This document shows positions 8,224 to 16,684 of a stretch of 64,000 bases of DNA, piece after piece. How positions within the stretch are numbered: the first letter of the stretch is position 1; the number at the start of each line of letters is the position of its first letter. Location of the stretch: NCBI RefSeq assembly GCF_013410035.1, contig NZ_JACCBW010000003.1, positions 269,670-333,669 of the forward strand. The letters are read 5' to 3'. The translations under genes and the position numbers were made by a program. The notes under the pieces are model-generated. The model was not told where the DNA came from. It did no database searches and worked only from the letters and a program-made list of their open reading frames with translations. The stretch is from Nocardioides cavernae. Lineage in GTDB: Bacteria; Actinomycetota; Actinomycetes; Propionibacteriales; Nocardioidaceae.

Positions 8224-8244
8224 CCTGACCCCGTCGTGGTCAGG
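8224..8244. terminator. Hairpin between convergent genes
   Basis: A perfect 7-bp stem (CCTGACC at 8224-8230 with GGTCAGG at 8238-8244) and 7-nt loop sit between the ATP-grasp gene and the convergent DUF4193 gene. There is no clear U-tract, which is common in high-GC actinobacteria. Confidence 0.45.
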
Positions 8245-8271
8245 CGCAGTCGGGGTTCAGGCGGTTGGGGT

Positions 8272-8568
8272 TCAGGCGCAGTCGCGACAGAGGAGCGGGT
8301 CGTCGGACACGCGCGCGCTGCGGTGGTGCACGAGGAAGCACACGGAGCAGGTGAACTCGTCGTCCTGCTTCGGCACCACCTCGATGCTGAGCTCCTCGTT
8401 CGACAGGTCCGCGCCGGGCAGCTCGAAGGACTCCGCGGCCTCCGCCTCGTCCTCGTCGATCTTGCTGGAGCTCGCGTCCTTGTCGGTCGCAGCGAGCCGG
8501 AGAGCCTCGAGGCTCTCCTCCTTCTGCTCCTCCTCGCTCTTGCGGGAGGCGTCGTAGTCAGTTGCCAT
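8272..8568 (-). CDS. DUF4193 family protein
   Basis: 98 residues, beginning MATDYDASRKSEEEQKEE. The body is very acidic and lysine-rich, and the C-terminus carries a zinc-ribbon-like pair of CxxC motifs, CSVC and CRDC, separated by ~20 residues. This is the layout of the DUF4193 family, a small conserved protein common across Actinobacteria and usually encoded alone. The function is unknown; a DksA-like or RNA-polymerase-related role has been imagined for such proteins but nothing in the sequence proves it. I chose ATG 8568 because the longer upstream frame is antisense to the next gene. Confidence 0.9.
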   Translation of the reverse strand: MATDYDASRKSEEEQKEESLEALRLAATDKDASSSKIDEDEAEAAESFELPGADLSNEELSIEVVPKQDDEFTCSVCFLVHHRSARVSDDPLLCRDCA

Positions 8569-8678
8569 GGCGGTGGTTCCGTCCTCTTGGTTCGGGCGAG
8601 CGCAGTCTGCCGTACCCCGTTCGACGCGCGTGCACCGGCCGGGTGAACATCGGGCGTCGGTGCGCTGGACGGACCGGC

Positions 8679-9878
8679 TCAGGAGGAACAGATGACGTCG
8701 TCCACGGTGCGGTTCACCGCAGCGACCGTCTCCAGGTCCGCGGGCAGCGCCGTCACGGCCACGGTGGCCCACCGGCCGTCGCGGGTGATCAGGTCGCGGG
8801 TCTCGAACCCCTGGATGTCGCCGCCGTGCCCCCAGGCCCGCACGCCGCAGCTCAGCGTGCGCGAGGCCAGACCGAGGCCGTAGCGCCACCCGGGCTCGGC
8901 GTCGAAGTGCGGCGCGCGGACGCCCGTCCTCATCTGGGCCAGCAGGTCGACGGGCAGCAGCTCGCCTCCCATGAGGCCCTGCAGGAAGCGACCCAGGTCC
9001 CCCGGTGTCGACACGAGCTGGCCGGCCGCCCACCCGAGCGAGGGGTCCAGCCGGGTGGCGTCGGTCCACGGATCCCCGGGCGCCTCGGTGAGGTAGCCGT
9101 GCGGGTGTGGCCCGCGGATGCCCTGCTCCCCGACCTCGGGCCAGTACGTGTCCGCGAGGCCGAGCGGCTCGATGATGCGGCGGGTGATCAGCTCCCCCAC
9201 CGGACGGCCGGTGACCTTCTGGGCCAGCAGGCCGAGCAGGACGTAGTTGGTGTTGCTGTAGGCCCACCTCGTGCCGGGGCGGAAGTGGCGTCGCTCGGCG
9301 AGTGCGGCGGTGAGCAGCTCGTGCGGCTCGACGTAGGTGTGCCTCACCGCGTCCAACGAACCGCCGGCATCGATGACCAGCGAGTCGTAGTCGGGCAGTC
9401 CGCTGCGCTGCTGGAGCAGCTGACGCACCGTGATGCGACGGCCGTCGTTGCTCGAGCCGCGGACCAGGCCGGGCAGGTAGGTGTCGACCGAGCGGTCGAG
9501 CCCGACCCGGCCCTCGGCGACGAGCTGGAGCACCACCGTCGCGGTGAACATCTTGGTGTTGCTGGCGATGCGGACGCGTGACCTCGGATCGATGGCTCGG
9601 TCGGTGCCGATCTGCGCGGTGCCGGCGACGTAGGTGCGGGTCCTGCCCTCACCGTCCTTCACCGTCGCGATGGCGCCGGGCAGCCCGGTCTCGGACAGCA
9701 GCCGCTCGAGGCGGGACTGGACGCCGCTCGACCTGGTCTCGGTGGGCGCCGGTGCGTCGGGCCGGACGGAGTCCTGGACGGCCACGGCGGATGCGGGGAC
9801 GGGTCCTGCGGTCACCGATGCCAGGACGGCTGCGAGTGCGACTCGACGGAGTCGGGACGTGGTGCGGGTGTGGGACAT
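8679..9878 (-). CDS. Secreted serine hydrolase, beta-lactamase/DD-peptidase S12 family
   Basis: 399 residues from ATG 9878, selected because AAGGAG sits 11 nt upstream and a signal peptide follows (basic start, then VALAAVLASVTAGPVPASA). The S12 catalytic motifs are all visible: SxxK as SNTK, Tyr-Asn as WAYSNTNYV, and the third-box HGG in WGHGGDIQG. The family includes D-alanyl-D-alanine carboxypeptidases, class C beta-lactamases and esterases. Secretion favours a peptidoglycan or antibiotic-related role. It has a strong promoter-like TAGCGT at 9922 with an upstream palindrome shared with the ABC exporter at 1.9 kb, pointing to common control. Confidence 0.9.
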   Translation of the reverse strand: MSHTRTTSRLRRVALAAVLASVTAGPVPASAVAVQDSVRPDAPAPTETRSSGVQSRLERLLSETGLPGAIATVKDGEGRTRTYVAGTAQIGTDRAIDPRSRVRIASNTKMFTATVVLQLVAEGRVGLDRSVDTYLPGLVRGSSNDGRRITVRQLLQQRSGLPDYDSLVIDAGGSLDAVRHTYVEPHELLTAALAERRHFRPGTRWAYSNTNYVLLGLLAQKVTGRPVGELITRRIIEPLGLADTYWPEVGEQGIRGPHPHGYLTEAPGDPWTDATRLDPSLGWAAGQLVSTPGDLGRFLQGLMGGELLPVDLLAQMRTGVRAPHFDAEPGWRYGLGLASRTLSCGVRAWGHGGDIQGFETRDLITRDGRWATVAVTALPADLETVAAVNRTVDDVICSS

Positions 9879-9921
9879 GGGAGCTGCTCCTTCGTCGTGG
9901 ACCGGATCTGGCACGTCCACG

Positions 9922-9992
9922 ACGCTAGGAATCACCTGCCCCTGCTCGCGAGGGCCGGAGGAGGGATCACGGCACGTTCCATCCTTCGATGG
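9922..9992 (-). promoter_or_regulatory. Promoter and palindromic operator of the secreted serine hydrolase
   Basis: On the minus strand the -10 TAGCGT (9922-9927, within TTCCTAGCGT) lies 44 nt before the start codon. The palindrome CATCCTTCGATG (9980-9991, flanked to give CCATC/GATGG arms) is exactly 52 nt upstream of the -10 and overlaps the last codons of the OmpR-type regulator gene. Core, spacer bases, orientation and distance are identical to the site at 1863-1932. Confidence 0.6.
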
Positions 9993-10737
9993 AGCCCGTG
10001 TCGCGCGCCGATGTCCCTCGGGTGTGCCCGACCGACAACCTGAACCCGACGCCTCGGACATTCTCGATCACGTCGGGGGCGCCCGCGGCTGCGAGCCGGG
10101 ACCGCAGTCGCGTGACGGCGGCGCTCAGCACCATCGGGCTGCCGGACCACTCCGGGCCCCAGATGGAACGCATCAGCTCCTCGTGGGTGACGACGCGCCC
10201 GCGGTGGGCGATCAACGCCAGGAGCACCTCGTGCTCACGCCCGGTCGTCGTGACGACGACTCCTCCCCACCTGACCGAGTGGCGATCGTCATCGACGCTC
10301 AGTGCCTCCGCCGCATCCGTACCGCTGCGTCCCTCGCGCTCCAGGCGCCGCAGCACCGCGCGCACGCGCGACAGCAGCTCGGCGACGGTCCAGGGCTGTG
10401 ACACGACGTCGTCGGCGCCTGCGTCCAGGGCCGCCACCACCGCCAGCTCGTCGTAGTGGTCCCCGACGATCACGATGCCTCCTGCATGACCGCGCCGGCG
10501 CAGCTCGGAACACACCGCGACACCGACGACATGCGGCGGGTCCGACTCGATCAGGACGAGATCAGCGGAGACGGGAGCATCGTCTGTGAAAGCCTGGTCC
10601 GCACTCGTCACGTGCACCGAGTCCAGTCCGCCGCAGGCGAGCAGGACCGCGAGGCGGTGGCCCACGCCGCCTGCGCGTCCCACGACCAGTGCTCGTGGCG
10701 TACGAGAGCCGGACGTCCACGGTGCCGGTTCCCTCAC
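9967..10737 (-). CDS. OmpR-family regulator with degenerate receiver domain
   Basis: About 256 residues from GTG 10737. The long upstream extension (to 11004) is low-complexity and not homologous-looking, so I exclude it. The C-terminal winged helix is intact: LLALIAHRGRVVTHEEL and VTRLRSRLAAAG, ending in VRGVGFRLSV. The N-terminal domain keeps the receiver outline but has lost the phosphorylation residues. The acidic pair is replaced in ALVVGRAGGV, the acceptor Asp reads Glu in DLVLIESDPP, and the switch Lys reads Gln in VVSQPWTVAELL. It therefore probably works without phosphorylation, like other actinobacterial atypical regulators. No kinase gene is adjacent. Likely targets are neighbouring genes. 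Confidence 0.83.
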   Translation of the reverse strand: MREPAPWTSGSRTPRALVVGRAGGVGHRLAVLLACGGLDSVHVTSADQAFTDDAPVSADLVLIESDPPHVVGVAVCSELRRRGHAGGIVIVGDHYDELAVVAALDAGADDVVSQPWTVAELLSRVRAVLRRLEREGRSGTDAAEALSVDDDRHSVRWGGVVVTTTGREHEVLLALIAHRGRVVTHEELMRSIWGPEWSGSPMVLSAAVTRLRSRLAAAGAPDVIENVRGVGFRLSVGHTRGTSARDTGSIEGWNVP

Positions 10738-11064
10738 GACGCGACGGGCGATGGAGCGCCTCCCGCTCGAGGACGCGATCGCAGGTGGTGGTGTCCGATG
10801 ACGGGCGCTCCTCTCCTTCGGTCGGGAGCCGGGCTCGCACGAGTCCGACGCACGTTGGTCGTGTCGAGCGCCCGATTCGTCACGCTCCAGGGGCGTACTT
10901 CTCGCGAGGATCGGACACGAGCGGCTCGGTCGAGACGCTGTCGCTGCTGGGGATCGGACTCGCGGTCGTCTGCGCATGCCGCCGTGGGCGCCCGTACCGC
11001 CCATCGGGTGGTTCCGGTTGGGCGCCGACGTCCAGAGGCAGATCGAGACTGTCCCTGCGCTGAC
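10738..11064. other. Gap without a supported gene
   Basis: This 327-bp stretch lies between the SQR-like gene and the OmpR-type regulator, both on the minus strand. Frames here are arginine- and serine-rich with no recognisable motif. It may hold the regulator promoter or an extended N-terminus, but I see no convincing -10/-35 pair. Confidence 0.4.
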
Positions 11065-12267
11065 TCAGACCTTGCCGCGCAGGATGCGTCTGAAGTACGT
11101 CTGCGGCAACGCGTAGCGGTCCAGCAACCACGTGGAGTGGCGGGGTCTGACGAGATCAGGGAACGGGACCGTGGGAACGCGACGCCCGGTCCGGTCCACC
11201 TCGAGCAGCATGAGCTCGTGACGTCCGGTGGTGATCGGCATGACGGTGTACCCGTCGTAACGCCGGAGCTCGCGACCGTCCTTGCCGGCGGCCGCTGCTG
11301 CGAGGTTGTGGGCGAGCACCTCGACCTGCTTGCGCAGTGCGCCGCCCGAGGGCGGGGTCGCGACGGCGGCGACGTCACCGATGGACCACACGGCCGGATG
11401 GGCGCGGTGCCGCAAGGTCTCGGGGTCGATGTCGACCAGCCCGGCAGGCGACCCGTCCGAGAGGCCCGAGCGGACGACCCAGTCCGGTGCTCGGTAGTGC
11501 GGCACCACGTGGGCGAAGTCGACGTCGTCGAGCTCGACCTCACCTGCAGGAGTGCGGACCCTCACCTGGTGCGGAGCGACCCGCGTGACCCGTGCGTCGC
11601 GCACGACGGCGACGCCGTACGACGCGAACGCCGCCCCCAGGATGTGGTCCGTTCCTCCATCGCCGACGGGTGTGCTCCGTGGGAGGACCACGGTCACGTC
11701 GATGTCGTCGAGGACGCCGGCGCGTCGCCAGTGGTCGCACGCCATGAACAACGGCTTGAGGGCGGTCGCCGCGCACGGAGCCGGTTCGGGCGGCACCGTG
11801 AAGAGCACCCGGCCACGGGTCCGCCCGCTGAGCGCCGGCCACACCCGGGTGACGCCGTCGATCGTGAACGTGGACGCGGCCCATCCGTCGGCGTACGCCT
11901 CGGCCAGGCCGGGGGTCGCGTCCCAGTCCTCCTCCAGGCCGGTGCACAGCACGAGGGCGCGACAGCTGACGGGACCGCCCCCCGTGTGCACCACCGGCCC
12001 CGGGACCTCACCCGTGGGCTCGAGGTCGACGCTGACGACTCGATCGCTGATCCAGGTGCACCCGTCCGGGACCACGTCCGAGGCGGCACGCTCGAGCGAT
12101 GCCATCACGGCCTCGCCGGCGCCGACGTAGTTCAGCAGCGGTCGGTAGCGGTGCACCGTCTCTGACTCGACGAGCGCCACGTCGGGCGCGCCGTCGCGTA
12201 GCAGGCGCGCGGCCAACGACACCCCGGCGTTGCCTCCGCCCACGATGAGCACGTCATGATGTCGCAC
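11065..12267 (-). CDS. FAD-dependent oxidoreductase, sulfide:quinone reductase-like
   Basis: 400 residues from GTG 12267, preceded by GAGGGGGCG. The N-terminal FAD-binding loop is VLIVGGGNAGVSLAARL. A second dinucleotide-fold element is VLCTGLEEDWDATPGL, and the FAD-contacting DxG is WSIGDVAAV. The segment PEPAPCAATALKPLFMACD followed by HWRR, and the C-terminal YFRRILRGK, resemble SQR/flavocytochrome-c sulfide dehydrogenase layouts. There a Cys follows a P..C motif and the protein ends in a membrane-contacting helix. The third Cys of classical SQR is not evident, so sulfide oxidation is uncertain. The enzyme is probably a peripheral membrane quinone-linked oxidoreductase. Confidence 0.75.
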   Translation of the reverse strand: MRHHDVLIVGGGNAGVSLAARLLRDGAPDVALVESETVHRYRPLLNYVGAGEAVMASLERAASDVVPDGCTWISDRVVSVDLEPTGEVPGPVVHTGGGPVSCRALVLCTGLEEDWDATPGLAEAYADGWAASTFTIDGVTRVWPALSGRTRGRVLFTVPPEPAPCAATALKPLFMACDHWRRAGVLDDIDVTVVLPRSTPVGDGGTDHILGAAFASYGVAVVRDARVTRVAPHQVRVRTPAGEVELDDVDFAHVVPHYRAPDWVVRSGLSDGSPAGLVDIDPETLRHRAHPAVWSIGDVAAVATPPSGGALRKQVEVLAHNLAAAAAGKDGRELRRYDGYTVMPITTGRHELMLLEVDRTGRRVPTVPFPDLVRPRHSTWLLDRYALPQTYFRRILRGKV

Positions 12268-12435
12268 CGCGCCCCCTCGTGTCCTCGTGCTCGCGCTGGT
12301 GGTTCCGACCCTACGGGGACGCCGGGCGGCCCGACCCGGCCATGAGCCTCGGGACTCCGGACGCGTCGCCGAGCACGTGGTGCCGTCGTCGGGGTGGGGT
12401 CGCGGCTGCTGGTGCTCGACGGACCGCGAGCCCGA

Positions 12436-13206
12436 TCAGACGTCGTGGCGGAGCACGGCGCGATAGCCCCAGTCCTCCCCCAGCGGTCCCGTCGCCATGC
12501 GGTCCGTGAACGCGGGGTGCCCGGCCGGCCGACAGCTCTCGACGCACAGACCCGTCCCCCGGGCCAGCAGCTCGAGGTCGACCGGCGCGTAGCAGCGGAC
12601 CGTCTGGGCCATCGGTGGGCCGTCCGGCCCGTCGAACCACCAGGTGTCGACGAACCGCGCCCCGACGACGTCGTAGTCGACGACGTTGCGACACCCGGTC
12701 TCCTCGTCGACCTCGTCCGTGCCGGCCCACCGGATCCACGCGGCGGGGTTGTAGACGTCGAGGACCACGTGCCCGCCCTCGTCCAGCCACCGTGAGCCAG
12801 CCGCCTCGAGGATCGCGCGTTGGTGGGCGTCGTCGCCCATGCCGAAGCCGTTCCACATGGTCACCACGTCGAAGCGGGCGCCGAGGTCGTGGGTGAGGAA
12901 GTCCCCCTCCACCACCGTCAGGTCGACGCCGTGCTCGCGTGCGAGGTCGCGCGCGAAGCCGGCCCGCACGCCGCTCAGCTCCACCGCCGTCACGTCGTAG
13001 CCCAGGCGCGCGGTCGCGACGGCGGACCCGCCTGCTCCGGCACCCAGCTCGAGGACCCGCCCGGCGACCCGGCCGGTGAGGGTCTCGACGGCCTGCGCGC
13101 GCTCGACGTGGTGGTCCAGGACGCCCGACGGTCCGGCGACCTCCGACTTCCTGTCGTAGAAGCCGCGCACCCATCCGGGCGTCGCGGCCGCTGCTGCTGG
13201 CGTCAT
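12436..13206 (-). CDS. Class I SAM-dependent methyltransferase
   Basis: 256 residues from ATG 13206, with AAGGAGG upstream. Motif I is RVLELGAGAGGSAVATAR, motif II VTAVELSGVRAGFAR, the post-II acidic segment VVEGDFLTHDLGARFDVVTM and motif III GHVVLDVYNP. It begins with GWVRGFYDRKSEVAGPSGV, a substrate-side region common in small-molecule methyltransferases. The 256-residue single-domain length is normal for the superfamily. The substrate is unknown. The neighbours (SQR-like enzyme, amino-acid importer) do not clearly define a pathway, and the flanking gaps suggest it is transcribed alone. Confidence 0.86.
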   Translation of the reverse strand: MTPAAAAATPGWVRGFYDRKSEVAGPSGVLDHHVERAQAVETLTGRVAGRVLELGAGAGGSAVATARLGYDVTAVELSGVRAGFARDLAREHGVDLTVVEGDFLTHDLGARFDVVTMWNGFGMGDDAHQRAILEAAGSRWLDEGGHVVLDVYNPAAWIRWAGTDEVDEETGCRNVVDYDVVGARFVDTWWFDGPDGPPMAQTVRCYAPVDLELLARGTGLCVESCRPAGHPAFTDRMATGPLGEDWGYRAVLRHDV

Positions 13207-13321
13207 CTGCGGTCCTCCTTGGCTGAGGGGTGCCGTGGTGGCCGGTACGGCCGGGGGCACCGTCCCATCATCGACGGGCCGCCCTCACGACGCACGCAGT
13301 GCCGCGCGGACGAGCGCGGCG

Positions 13322-14092
13322 TCAGCCCGGCTCGAGCACTCGCCGCAGGAACTGCTTCGTACGCTCCTGCTGCGGGTCGCGGAGCACCTCGGAGCCACCC
13401 TGCTCGGCGATGACGCCTGCGTCGAGGAAGAGCACCTGGTCGGCGACGTCGCGGGCGAAGCGGATCTCGTGGGTGACGATCACGAGGGTCCAGCCCGAGG
13501 TCGCCAGGTCGCGGATGACCGCCAGCACCTCGCCGACCAGCTCGGGGTCGAGCGCCGAGGTGGGCTCGTCGAACAGCACGACCTCCGGGTTCAGGGCGAG
13601 CGCGCGGGCGATGCCGACGCGCTGCTGCTGGCCGCCGGAGAGCTGCGAGGGGTACTGGTCCTCCCGCCCGGCGAGGCCGACCTGCTCGAGCAGGCGGCGG
13701 GCGTCGGCGGTGGCCTCGTCGACCTCGCGGCCCTGCACCTGAACAGGCCCTTCGAGCAGGTTCTGCAGGACCGTCTTGTGCGGGAAGAGGTGGTGCGACT
13801 GGAAGACCATGCCGCTGTGCGAGCGCAGGGCCTCGACCTCGTCGCGCCGGGTGGACCGGTCGACCGAGGCGTCGCCGAAGTCGACGGTGGCGTCAGCGAT
13901 GCGTACGGTCCCGCTGTCCGGCACCTCGAGGACGTTCAGCGAGCGCAGGATGGTCGTCTTGCCGGATCCCGACGGACCGATGATCGCGGTGGCCGTCCCC
14001 TCGTCGGCGCTGAGGTCGACGCCCTTGAGCACCTCGTTGTCGCCGAAGGCCTTGCGCAGCCCGCGGGCCTCGATCAGTGGCGTGGTGCTCAT
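13322..14092 (-). CDS. Polar amino-acid ABC transporter ATP-binding protein
   Basis: 256 residues. It shows Walker [10 protein letters not shown], a Q-loop region [16 protein letters not shown], signature [15 protein letters not shown], Walker B with [16 protein letters not shown] and switch [13 protein letters not shown]. The LSGGQQQR and [10 protein letters not shown] patterns are typical of the PAAT (GlnQ/HisP) family. Its ATG overlaps the stop of the fused binding-protein/permease gene by 4 nt (14089-14092), so the two form one importer. The natural substrate is likely a polar or charged amino acid; which one is not deducible. Confidence 0.92.
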   Translation of the reverse strand: MSTTPLIEARGLRKAFGDNEVLKGVDLSADEGTATAIIGPSGSGKTTILRSLNVLEVPDSGTVRIADATVDFGDASVDRSTRRDEVEALRSHSGMVFQSHHLFPHKTVLQNLLEGPVQVQGREVDEATADARRLLEQVGLAGREDQYPSQLSGGQQQRVGIARALALNPEVVLFDEPTSALDPELVGEVLAVIRDLATSGWTLVIVTHEIRFARDVADQVLFLDAGVIAEQGGSEVLRDPQQERTKQFLRRVLEPG

Positions 14093-15582
14093 GCGGCATA
14101 CCTCCCGAGCCGCTTCTCCAGCGGTCCTTGTGCTTGCGAGACCAGGAAGCAGACGACCCAGTAGTAGAGCGCGGCGAAGAGGTAGAGGGGCATGAAGTCC
14201 GCACTCGGCGACGCGGCGTTGACCGCCTGTCTCAGTAGCTCGGGCACCAGGATGACCGAGGCCAGCGAGGTGTCCTTGATCAGCGAGAGCAGCGTGTTGG
14301 ACAGTGGCGGCACCGCGATCCGTGCGGCCTGCGGCAGCACGATCCGGCGCATCAGCTGCGGGTAGCGCATGCCGATCGTGGTGGCCGCCTCGTACTGCCC
14401 GCGTGGGACGGACAGGATCGAGCCGCGGATGACCTCAGCGGCATAGCCACCGACGTTGAGGCTGAGCGCGAGGATGGCGGCGGGCACGGGCGGGATGGTC
14501 AGCCCGATCTGGCCGAGGCCGTAGAACGCGATGAAGAGCTGGACCAGGAGCGGGGTGCCACGGATCGCGGAGATGTAGACGCGGGCGGGCAGCTGGACGA
14601 GCCGGTTGGACGACATCCTGGCCAGTGCCGTGAGCAGCGCCAGCACCAGGCCGATCGCGAAGCTGGCGGCGGTGAGCGGAAGCGTGTAGACCAGCAGCCC
14701 CCGGAGCATGGGCCACGCCGCGCCTCGGACGACCTCGGCGGTCGAGCGGGTGTCCGAGCCCTTCACGTCGGTGACCTCGGCGGCGTCCTCGACCGTCACG
14801 TCGGCGCCGAAGTAGTCCTCCGAGATGTCCGCGAGCGTGCCGTCGTCGGCCAGCCTGGCGAGGGCGTCGTCGGCCTCCTGCTGCAGCTCGGGGTCGTCCT
14901 GGCGGAAGGTCAGCGCCTGGCGGCTCACCTCCTCGCCCGCCTCGCCGACGATCTGGATCTCGTCGGACCCTGAGGATGCGAGGTAGTCGAGGACCGCGAT
15001 GTTGTCGTTGACGACGACATCGACTCGCCCCTGCACGAGCAGCTCGGCTGCCTGGGCGAACTGGTCGACCGCGCGGATCTCGGCGCCGGCGTCGCGGGCG
15101 ACCTGCGCCCAGTTGCTGGTCTCGTTCTCCGCGGCGACCAGGCCGTCGAGGTCGTCGAGCGTCGTGACGTCGTCGTTGCCGGCGGCGGTGACGATGACGC
15201 CTCGGGAGTAGGTGTAGGGCGCCGAGAAGAGGTACCGCGCCTCGCGCTCGGGGTTGATCGTGATCTGGTTGGCGATCACGTCGACCCGGCCGGCATCGAG
15301 CGCCGGGAAGATCGAGTCGAAGGGAGCCTCGACGAACTCGAGGTCCCACCCGGCCTCGTCGGCCACGGCGCGGATCACCTCGATGTCGAAGCCGGTGAGC
15401 TCGTCGGTGTCGGGATCGTGGAACGTGAAGGGCGGGTACGTCCCCTCGGTCCCGACGCGGACCGTGCGCGCCTCCGCCGGGGTGCCCGCCGACTCGGCCG
15501 ACGCCGCACCTCCCGAGAGGGCCAGGGTCGCGACGAGCCAGCTCAGGACCACGAGGGCGAGTGCGCGCCGCGACTGCTGCAT
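14089..15582 (-). CDS. Fused substrate-binding protein and permease of an amino-acid ABC importer
   Basis: 497 residues from ATG 15582. A signal sequence ([21 protein letters not shown]) precedes a PAAT solute-binding domain of ~230 residues, seen in [32 protein letters not shown] and [19 protein letters not shown] linker at about residue 275 leads into a membrane permease domain with its EAA loop, [19 protein letters not shown] and the following [12 protein letters not shown]. Fusion of binding protein to permease is known in Gram-positive GlnP-type systems, where the domain is tethered outside the membrane. The partner ATPase gene overlaps by 4 nt. Confidence 0.92.
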   Translation of the reverse strand: MQQSRRALALVVLSWLVATLALSGGAASAESAGTPAEARTVRVGTEGTYPPFTFHDPDTDELTGFDIEVIRAVADEAGWDLEFVEAPFDSIFPALDAGRVDVIANQITINPEREARYLFSAPYTYSRGVIVTAAGNDDVTTLDDLDGLVAAENETSNWAQVARDAGAEIRAVDQFAQAAELLVQGRVDVVVNDNIAVLDYLASSGSDEIQIVGEAGEEVSRQALTFRQDDPELQQEADDALARLADDGTLADISEDYFGADVTVEDAAEVTDVKGSDTRSTAEVVRGAAWPMLRGLLVYTLPLTAASFAIGLVLALLTALARMSSNRLVQLPARVYISAIRGTPLLVQLFIAFYGLGQIGLTIPPVPAAILALSLNVGGYAAEVIRGSILSVPRGQYEAATTIGMRYPQLMRRIVLPQAARIAVPPLSNTLLSLIKDTSLASVILVPELLRQAVNAASPSADFMPLYLFAALYYWVVCFLVSQAQGPLEKRLGRYAA

Positions 15583-15635
15583 GAAAGTCACGTTAGTCGC
15601 TGCTCTTTCGATCGGTCGACCGGCCGCGCGGCACA

Positions 15636-16517
15636 ATGAGCCTCGTGTCCCGCGCGCAGGAGGTCCTCGACCGCATCGTCCGGGATGCTGAGGGTGACGG
15701 GTTCGACGCCCATGCTGCTCACGTGCTCGTCGGCGACGAGGTCGCGCAGCACTCGTGGCACGAGGACGTACGCCGCGACGTCCACTCGGCCTCGAAGGCA
15801 GTCTGCGTGCTCGCCGCGGGAATCGCCCATGACGCCGGCGTCTTCGACGTCGATGCACCGGTGGCGCAGTGGTTCCCCCGGGTGGTGTGCGGGCCGGGCG
15901 TCGAGGAGGTGACCACGCGGCACCTGCTCAGCATGACGAGCGGCATCGATCTCGCCTGGTCCGGGACGCTGATGACCGACTGGCCGGACCTGGCCCACGA
16001 GTTCCTGTCCCGTCCGACCACGGGCCGGAGCTTCCAGTACTCCAACGCCAGCACCTACACCGCCATGCGCGCGCTCGGGGCCGTCGTCGGCGACGTGCAC
16101 GCGTGGCTGACCCCGCGGCTCTACGAGCCGCTCGCCATCGACGCCCCCGAGTGGGACCGCTGCCCCCACGGGTGGATCGAGGCCGGCGGAGGCCTCCACC
16201 TGACCGTGGACGAGCTCGCCCGGATCGGCCGGCTCATCCGGGACGACGGCGTGTGGCAGGGCGCACGCCTGGTGTCGTCGCGTTGGCCGGAGGCGATGCG
16301 CTCGGACTGGATCGAGCACCAAGCACCCCCGTCCTACGCGCGCTACTCGCTCGGCGCGTGGGGCGGGCCGGGCGATGCATGGCGCCTGCACGGCGCCCAC
16401 GGCCAGCTGGTGGTGTTCTGCCGCGACGCCGTCGTCACGATCACCGCCGACGACCACTTCGGCGCCGACCGGATGGCCGAGCGGGTGGTCGAGGCCGTCG
16501 AGTCCGTGTCGGCCTGA
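15636..16517 (+). CDS. Serine hydrolase, beta-lactamase-like (S12), cytoplasmic
   Basis: 293 residues from ATG 15636; an in-frame GTG at 15645 is an alternative. The active-site motifs are SASK (SxxK, about residue 50), YSNAS (Tyr-Asn) and LHGAHGQLV in the third-box position. There is no signal peptide, unlike the secreted homologue at 8.7 kb. Members of this small single-domain group act as esterases or peptidases on small substrates; a beta-lactamase role is not supported specifically. The gene is divergent from the amino-acid importer with only a ~50-bp shared promoter region, so co-regulation is possible. Confidence 0.85.
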   Translation: MSLVSRAQEVLDRIVRDAEGDGFDAHAAHVLVGDEVAQHSWHEDVRRDVHSASKAVCVLAAGIAHDAGVFDVDAPVAQWFPRVVCGPGVEEVTTRHLLSMTSGIDLAWSGTLMTDWPDLAHEFLSRPTTGRSFQYSNASTYTAMRALGAVVGDVHAWLTPRLYEPLAIDAPEWDRCPHGWIEAGGGLHLTVDELARIGRLIRDDGVWQGARLVSSRWPEAMRSDWIEHQAPPSYARYSLGAWGGPGDAWRLHGAHGQLVVFCRDAVVTITADDHFGADRMAERVVEAVESVSA

Positions 16518-16684
16518 CCACCACGACGGGGTCACCGCCGGACGCGACGTACGGGTCCCACACCTCGAGCACTCACGGAGGCCCACCTGCTCGGCCGGTG
16601 GGACGCCACCGTGCCTCGATCTCGGCCCGCACGTGCCTCCCCGCGTTCGGTGGGGTCCGTAGCCGCACGGGAGGTGTCTGCGCA

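Noticed and set aside
8679..9878. Calling the secreted serine hydrolase a beta-lactamase
   Set aside because: The motifs fit several S12 activities (DD-peptidase, esterase); nothing specific to beta-lactam hydrolysis is visible.
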